Shown in pieces: positions 59,041-64,000 of a stretch of DNA of 64,000 bases. Source of the DNA: Pithys albifrons albifrons. Lineage: Eukaryota > Chordata > Aves > Passeriformes > Thamnophilidae. The stretch covers positions 1,364,001 through 1,428,000 of the forward strand of contig NC_092480.1 of NCBI RefSeq assembly GCF_047495875.1, given 5' to 3'. The translations under genes were made by a program, and so were the position numbers. The first letter of the stretch is position 1. Each line of letters begins with the position of its first letter. The notes under the pieces were generated by a model, which ran no database searches, was not told the origin of the DNA, and was given only the letters and a program-made list of their open reading frames with translations.

Positions 59041-62000
59041 ATGAGAGACTTCACCGAAATCACGCTCTGCCCTGAGACCCTGGACCACAGCAAGGTAGGG
59101 CTGGGGGTGTGAGTGCTGCTGGACGTCCCCTTGTACCCACCCATGGGTCCCTGTGGTGCCACCTGCACTTGCTGTCCCACAGACCGAGTTCTGCAACCCC
59201 GTCTTCGAGGGTGAGGAGCCCCAAGCAGCCCCGAGCACGGACCACGTGCCAGACAAGGACGGGACCAGCCCTGCATCAGCCCGGGATGGCCTCGGTACCA
59301 GCCTGGGGTTTGTACACACACCTCTGGGGGTCTGTGGCACTGCCGGGAGCAGCCGTGGGGCTGGGAGCGGCGTGGTGGGCTCTGGGGTGGGCAAGAGGTG
59401 GGGACATGCCCAGCCGGGGCTCAGCCAGCCGTGTAGGGAGGTGGGGGCACCCTAAGCAGCCCCCCGGCTCTGCCCGCTGTCCTCGCCCTCCCCGCAGGCC
59501 AGCAGCTCTGGGGACAGGTAGCCTGGAGGTACCGCGCCGACTGCAAGTTCACCTGGCTGTGCGTGGCTCTGATGAGCACCATCCTGCTCTTCCTCATCGC
59601 CCTCCTGCTGGGCATCGTCATCCACCGTGAGTGGCAGAGCAGGGAGGGCTGGGGGGGACACAACTGGCACAGAGGGGGAGAGGGACACCCAAAGGACATC
59701 CCAGGGTCTGCCCACTGCGGGGAGAGAGTGCCCCCATGCAGAGGAGAGAGAGAGAGATCTCCACTTCCCTGGGATGTGGCAGGATCGCCAGCCCCTGGGA
59801 GATGTGTGGGATCCCCTGGGAGCTGCACACCCGTGGGCAGGATGGGAGCACAGGGCACGGGGCTGGGTGGGCTTCCCAAGCCCCTTCCCCACATTGCAGC
59901 CACCTCTCCCTGCTGGGGCTGAGCAGTCTCTGCTCTTCTCTGGGCACAGAGCTGACAGCTCCACACCCACCTGGCGCCCCAGCCACAGCCCTGCCTGCCC
60001 GTGGCACTGCCACCATCACCACAACTCTCACCCGAAAGGACCCCCCGGCCCTCAGAACATCTGCCACCCCAACCCAGAGCTGGCTGCCCACAGCCCTGAC
60101 AGCAGCACCGGGTAAGTCCCCCCACGTGGGGCAGCAGCGTTTCGGGACGCGTGTGCCCTGCACCATCTCATGCCCACGCTGTTCCCCCGTGCAGCCTGTG
60201 GAGGGACCCTGAGGGGCCCCGAGGGCACCTTCAGCTCCCCCAACTACCCCAGCCCCTACCCGCCCAACACCCTCTGCATCTGGCACATCGAGGTGGGCCC
60301 TGGGCTCGCCATCCAGCTGAAGATGGAGACGTTCAGCGTGGAGGGCACAGCCTCCTGCCTTTTCGACCGTGTGGAGCTTTATGAGGAGCAGGGGGAGGGT
60401 CCTGCCCCAGCTCGGGGGGGCCCGACCAGGTAGGACCCCTCCCACCTGTGGGCGGTGTGGAGGTGCAGTGGGGAGGAGGCAGCGAGGGCACCACCCCCTT
60501 GCTGTGCCCACAGGTTTTGTGGCAACGTGCTCCCCCCGACCTTCAACTCCAACTCCAACTATCTGCGTGTCACCTTCGTGTCCGACAGCAGCGTGGGCGC
60601 CCTGGGCTTCAGTGCCCGCTACCGCGCCGTGGCACCCAGTGAGAGTGAGTACCCCCCACGCTGGGCACTGCCAGGGCTGGTCACGGTGGGGAGAGCCATC
60701 GAGGGTCCCCCCAGGAGGGGGCAGTGCCCAGTGGGATGCCCCCATCGAGGGTCCCCCCAGGAGGGGGCAGTGCCCAGTGGGATGCCCCCACCAGCCTGGG
60801 TGTCTCTGCCTGCATGCAGAGAGCTGCGCCTGGGACGAGCACCTGTGTGACCAGGGGCTCTGCCTCCAGCTGGGCTTCGTCTGTGATGGATTCCAGGACT
60901 GCACAGACAAGAGTGATGAGGACAACTGCAGCCTGAAACACAAAGGTGTGTGGGACAGAGCCCTGCCAGAGGGCACGGTGATGGGTGGGGAGGGAGGGGC
61001 AGGGGAGAGGGGCAGGGGTAAAGCTGCATGTGTGTGTCCCTCCAGAGTGTGGAGGACCTCTGACCGCCTTGGAGGGGCACCTCTCCACCCCGAACCACCC
61101 CCAGCCATACCCACACCAGCAGGTAAGAGAAGGGATGCCAGCGGGGTGGAGGTGGGAGCAGGGTGAGGTTGGGTGGGGAGGAAAAGCTGGGGGTGCCCTT
61201 GCCCATCTTCACGGGTGCCACCGGCTGCCCCCTGCCCCGCAGCTGTGCCTCTGGCAGATCTCAGTGCCCGTGGGCCACGTCATCGACCTGCACTTCCACA
61301 ACTTCAGCCTGGAGTCGCACGAGGACTGCAGCTTCGACTTCGTGGAGGTGCACGACAGCGCGGGCACGGGGGCTGCCAGCCTCATGGGCAGGTACTGGCA
61401 CCCTCCTGGCACCTCCAGCCTCGTTGCACCAGCCTGAGGGCACTGGACTGCCGTGGCTCAGCTGGGGAAACTGGGCACGGGGGTGGCTGTTGAGGAGGAG
61501 CCACCCAAAGACAGGGTTTGGGGAGGTGCTGTTCAGCCCACCCTGACTCCATCCCTCTCCCCATGACCTCGGCAGGTTCTGTGGCCACCAGCTGCCACCC
61601 TCCCTGACCTCCTCACGACATGTCATGACCATCCTCTTCGTGGCAGACGAGGGAGTAGCAGACAACGGGTTCTTTGCCACCTACCAAGCCCGCAATGCCA
61701 CAGAGAGTAGGTAGCCAAGCAGGGGCACAGAATACCCAGGGGTATTCTGACTCCCAGCCATGCCCCAGCCCATGCCCTGCCACCCTGGCCCCTCTCACCT
61801 TCCAGGGACCTGCAGCCCCGCCGAGTTCTCCTGCGGGAATGGCGAGTGCCGGGCTCTGGAGTCTGTATGTGACGGCTGGCACGACTGCCCCGACGGCACC
61901 GACGAGCTCAACTGCACCGGGGTGTCCTACCCAGCCTTTGGTGAGTGCCACCCCTGGCTGCTCCACTCACCACTCGGCCCCTCCTGAACCCACCTGGCCC

Positions 62001-62520
62001 GGGGGCCACTCTGGCAGCTGCCCCATGGCATGTCTGGTGGGCAGCACCGCCACCGCAAGGACTGAAGCCCCTCCTCGCCCGGTGGCAGGGTCTGTCTGTG
62101 AACCCGTGGAAGTGGAGATGTGCCTGGGGCTGGGCTACAACGCCACCTCCTTCCCCAACATCTGGCTGGCCATCCCGGACCAGGAGGGAGCCGCCGAGGT
62201 GCTGCAGGACTACCAGGTGAGCCACCCGCGAGGGTCCTGCCCTGCCTGCAGCATTCCCGGCTCCCCATTCCCGGCTCACCGCTGCCCTCCCGCAGACGCT
62301 GATGGAGCTGCCGTGCTTCCAGCACCTTCGCCTGCTCATCTGCAGCCTCTTCGTGCCCAAGTGCACCCCGGATGGGGGGGTCCTGCAGCCCTGCAGAGCC
62401 GTGTGCCAGGCGGCTGAGCTGCGCTGCCAACACTCCCTCGGGCTCCTCGGCATCCTCTGGCCCATCAACTGCAACATCCTGCCCGACTCCAACGACCCCG
62501 TGGAGTGCTTCCAGCCCTGA
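59041..62520 (+). CDS. MFRP: Membrane frizzled-related protein
   Basis: Thirteen exons: 59041-59094, 59183-59294, 59498-59626, 59950-60111, 60195-60429, 60514-60644, 60820-60945, 61046-61122, 61243-61391, 61576-61706, 61806-61940, 62089-62216 and 62296-62520. Phases agree throughout and give 597 aa (human 579). Residues 1-74 are cytoplasmic, starting [14 protein letters not shown] and [10 protein letters not shown] transmembrane helix spans about 75-98, so the protein is type II. A Thr/Pro-rich stalk (99-152) follows. CUB1 is about 154-273 and LDLa1 about 275-316 ([16 protein letters not shown]). CUB2 is about 317-435 and LDLa2 about 436-480 ([16 protein letters not shown]). A C-terminal Frizzled cysteine-rich domain covers 481-597 ([18 protein letters not shown]). 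In mammals it acts in retinal pigment epithelium and ciliary body, and loss causes small eyes and retinal degeneration. The least certain boundary is the end of exon 2: a stronger donor at 59211 would shorten the protein by 28 residues in frame. Confidence 0.95.
60697..60788. repeat. 46-bp tandem duplication in an MFRP intron
   Basis: Two copies beginning CATCGAGGGTCCCCCCAGG lie at 60697-60742 and 60743-60788, inside the intron 60645-60819. They do not alter the flanking splice sites. Confidence 0.9.
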
Positions 62521-62925
62521 CCCGGCAAGAGAAGAGGAGTAGGGGAGGAAGCCACCCTACCCCACCCCAAATGTCCCTCCCACCCTCCTCCTGGTGTGAA
62601 TACCCAGCTGCTGGGGTTGCCCCCACCTGTAGCCCCCTTGCCTGGCTCCTCACCTGCCCTGGGTCAGCCCCTCTGCCCAGAGCTTGGCTCGGTGCCTGGA
62701 AGCCACAAGCTTGCCCACAGCTCCAAATCCCTTGAGAGCAGGTGACACATCCCACAGGGAAAGGTTTGGGCTGGAGGGGCTGTGCTGGGAGTACCAGGGA
62801 GAGGGTTAATGCTCCCCAAATGCAGCAAGGCCGGGCAGAGGTGAGCCAGGTGCAGGCAGAGGAGCCCGGGGCTGCCAGTGTCCTGCAGCCCCAAAGCCAG
62901 CAGAATAAACAGCATGAGCAGCTGA
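62521..62925 (+). other. MFRP: MFRP 3' UTR
   Basis: The non-coding tail after the stop at 62518-62520, ending just after an AATAAA at 62904-62909. No collagen-like or C1q-like sequence is present in it. Confidence 0.7.
62904..62909 (+). terminator. MFRP: Polyadenylation signal AATAAA, MFRP
   Basis: A canonical hexamer 384 bp after the MFRP stop, in CAGAATAAACAGCATG. It is the only AATAAA found between the MFRP stop and position 63000. Confidence 0.65.
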
Positions 62926-63469
62926 CAAACACACTGGAGTAGGTGGCTCATTTGGGGAAGGGTCTCTGCATGTGGGTCCTGCCACAAACTTGGGGAAACT
63001 CTGGCATGGGCGGAGGGAGGAAAACCAGGGATGGGGTGGGGAGTCTGAGCAGGGATGGAGTGGCACAGACTGTTTGTCTGCAGGGGAGACTGGGCAGCTG
63101 TGCCCTCTCTGGGCTGGGGGCTGGCAGGGAGATAGAGGGGTATTGAAGGGAGTATTTTGGTCCCCCCATGGTGCAAGGAAGGGATCCTGTCTGAGCAAGA
63201 GCTGTGGCCTTGCTGGCTGAGCTGGCTGTGCTGGCGGGAGGCCACCCTGATGGCCACAGGCCTGGCAACACCCCATGGCCACAAACCACCTCCCAGCTGG
63301 CCAAAAACAACATCCCTTTCACACCTTGGGAGAGAGGAGCCCGTCAGCTCCCTGCCACCACCCACCCTGGCTCGGGGCATTGAGGTCAGGGAGGCTCAGA
63401 CTGTGTCATGTGAAAAGAAGGGGCAGAAATGCAAAGATTTCTTGTCTCACCTGTATTAATATAAAGTTA
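62926..63469. other. Sequence downstream of MFRP, no gene seen
   Basis: I find no collagen Gly-X-Y repeat or C1q-domain motif on either strand, so C1QTNF5 does not begin here. No known repeat is recognised. Confidence 0.55.
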
Positions 63470-63735
63470 TTAGCTATAAGCATCCTAGGAACAATCAAAG
63501 CTTTATGAACCCAACACTGCCTGCCTGACACTGGACAGAACACAGGCTGGAAAGATTTTTAACCTTCCCATGGGGACCACACTTTAGTCAGGGAGAACTT
63601 ATTAGCTATAAGCATTTCCAGAAAACCAGTCTTGTGCACCCAGCACTGCCTGCCCAGCACTGGGCAGCACACAGGCTGGAAGAATTTCCAACACTGCTGT
63701 GAGGACCACACTTAATAGCAAGAAAGAGTTTAATA
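63470..63735. repeat. Diverged tandem duplication, about 132-bp unit
   Basis: TTAGCTATAAGCAT at 63470-63483 recurs at 63602-63615. The following sequence also repeats in order: CACTGCCTGCC, CACAGGCTGGAA, and GGACCACACTT. The copies are diverged by substitutions and small indels. It could be a decayed tandem repeat or part of an unrecognised mobile element. Confidence 0.75.
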
Positions 63736-64000
63736 GGGCTATCACCCCCCAGCCACAGTGCCACGACACTGCTGTGGGCCCTGGCACGGTGAGCAGAGAG
63801 CCAGCAGTGCCAACGTGCTTCCTGCTGCCCTCACCCTCCCTGAATGTGTGGGCAAGTCCCCGGCCCACCTGGGGTCACTGGCAGCAGGACCCACTTGGGT
63901 CAGCACTGCTCCACCCTTGTACCCAGCACAGCACCACCGTTCCCCCACAGCCCTCCCAGTCCTTCATTCCCTGCATGTGCCAGCTCCTGCCCGCTGCTGT
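63736..64000. other. Window end, no supported gene
   Basis: No exon is recognised. On the - strand an ATTAAA (complement of 63729-63734) could be the poly(A) signal of a convergent gene outside the window. In mammals RNF26 lies convergent to the MFRP/C1QTNF5 unit. This is speculative. Confidence 0.25.

Noticed and set aside
59618..61114. A 498-codon - strand frame
   Set aside because: Antisense shadow of MFRP exons and introns. The + strand exons have the conserved CUB and LDLa motifs.
61707..61711. An alternative MFRP donor (GTAG|GTAGCC, exon end 61710)
   Set aside because: It would leave phase 2 and break the frame of the LDLa2 exon at 61806. The donor at 61707 keeps the frame.

Overview
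The window is vertebrate genomic DNA, most likely from a bird and plausibly a songbird. Genes are split into short exons with GT/AG introns, the dispersed repeats are CR1 LINE fragments (the dominant avian retroposon), and the DNA is GC-rich with dense minisatellites, as on avian microchromosomes. Three genes can be rebuilt exon by exon, all on the + strand: THY1 (Thy-1/CD90), USP2 (ubiquitin-specific protease 2, with two alternative first coding exons) and MFRP (membrane frizzled-related protein). From established knowledge, the order THY1-USP2-MFRP matches human 11q23.3 and the chicken chromosome 24 block, so the window is conserved synteny. The species call is inference.

Positions 1 to about 36,500 hold no gene I can support. 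By synteny this should be the spacer between NECTIN1 (outside the window) and THY1. It contains CR1 fragments (about 320-1079, 3225-3500, 16217-16620, 29640-29757, 31832-32235, 36085-36196), minisatellites with units of 62 bp (3803-4395), 26-28 bp (12741-13535), 54 bp (17202-17703) and about 16 bp (28755-29282), and microsatellites (CCCTGT, CCAT, GGGA, a 560-bp GGAT tract, and TGA x21). AT-richer blocks between them might be conserved non-coding elements, but that needs an alignment.

A CpG-rich promoter (about 36,430-37,340) carries a probable non-coding first exon of THY1. The coding exons lie at 39065-39101, 39230-39565 and 40137-40249 (161 aa), followed by a 1.8-kb 3' UTR ending near an AATAAA at 42062. 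USP2 follows. The long-form first coding exon is 47177-47878 and the short-form first exon is 51979-52119, inside its own CpG-rich promoter. Both end in phase 0 and can join the same eleven catalytic exons (54344-56874), giving 581-aa and 394-aa enzymes equivalent to mammalian USP2-69 and USP2-45. MFRP uses thirteen exons (59041-62520) to encode a type II membrane protein of about 597 aa with CUB-LDLa-CUB-LDLa-Frizzled order. The last 1.1 kb has no recognisable gene. C1QTNF5, which directly follows MFRP in mammals, is not present before the window ends.

The three genes do not form a pathway. THY1 is a GPI-anchored cell-surface Ig-fold protein, USP2 an intracellular deubiquitinase with clock- and hormone-linked isoforms, and MFRP an eye protein. 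I found no undescribed system. The points most worth a second look are regulatory: a cluster of CRE half-sites upstream of the short USP2 isoform, E-boxes upstream of the long isoform, a splice-donor-bearing minisatellite, a strong alternative donor in MFRP exon 2, and a U-tract next to a USP2 poly(A) signal.
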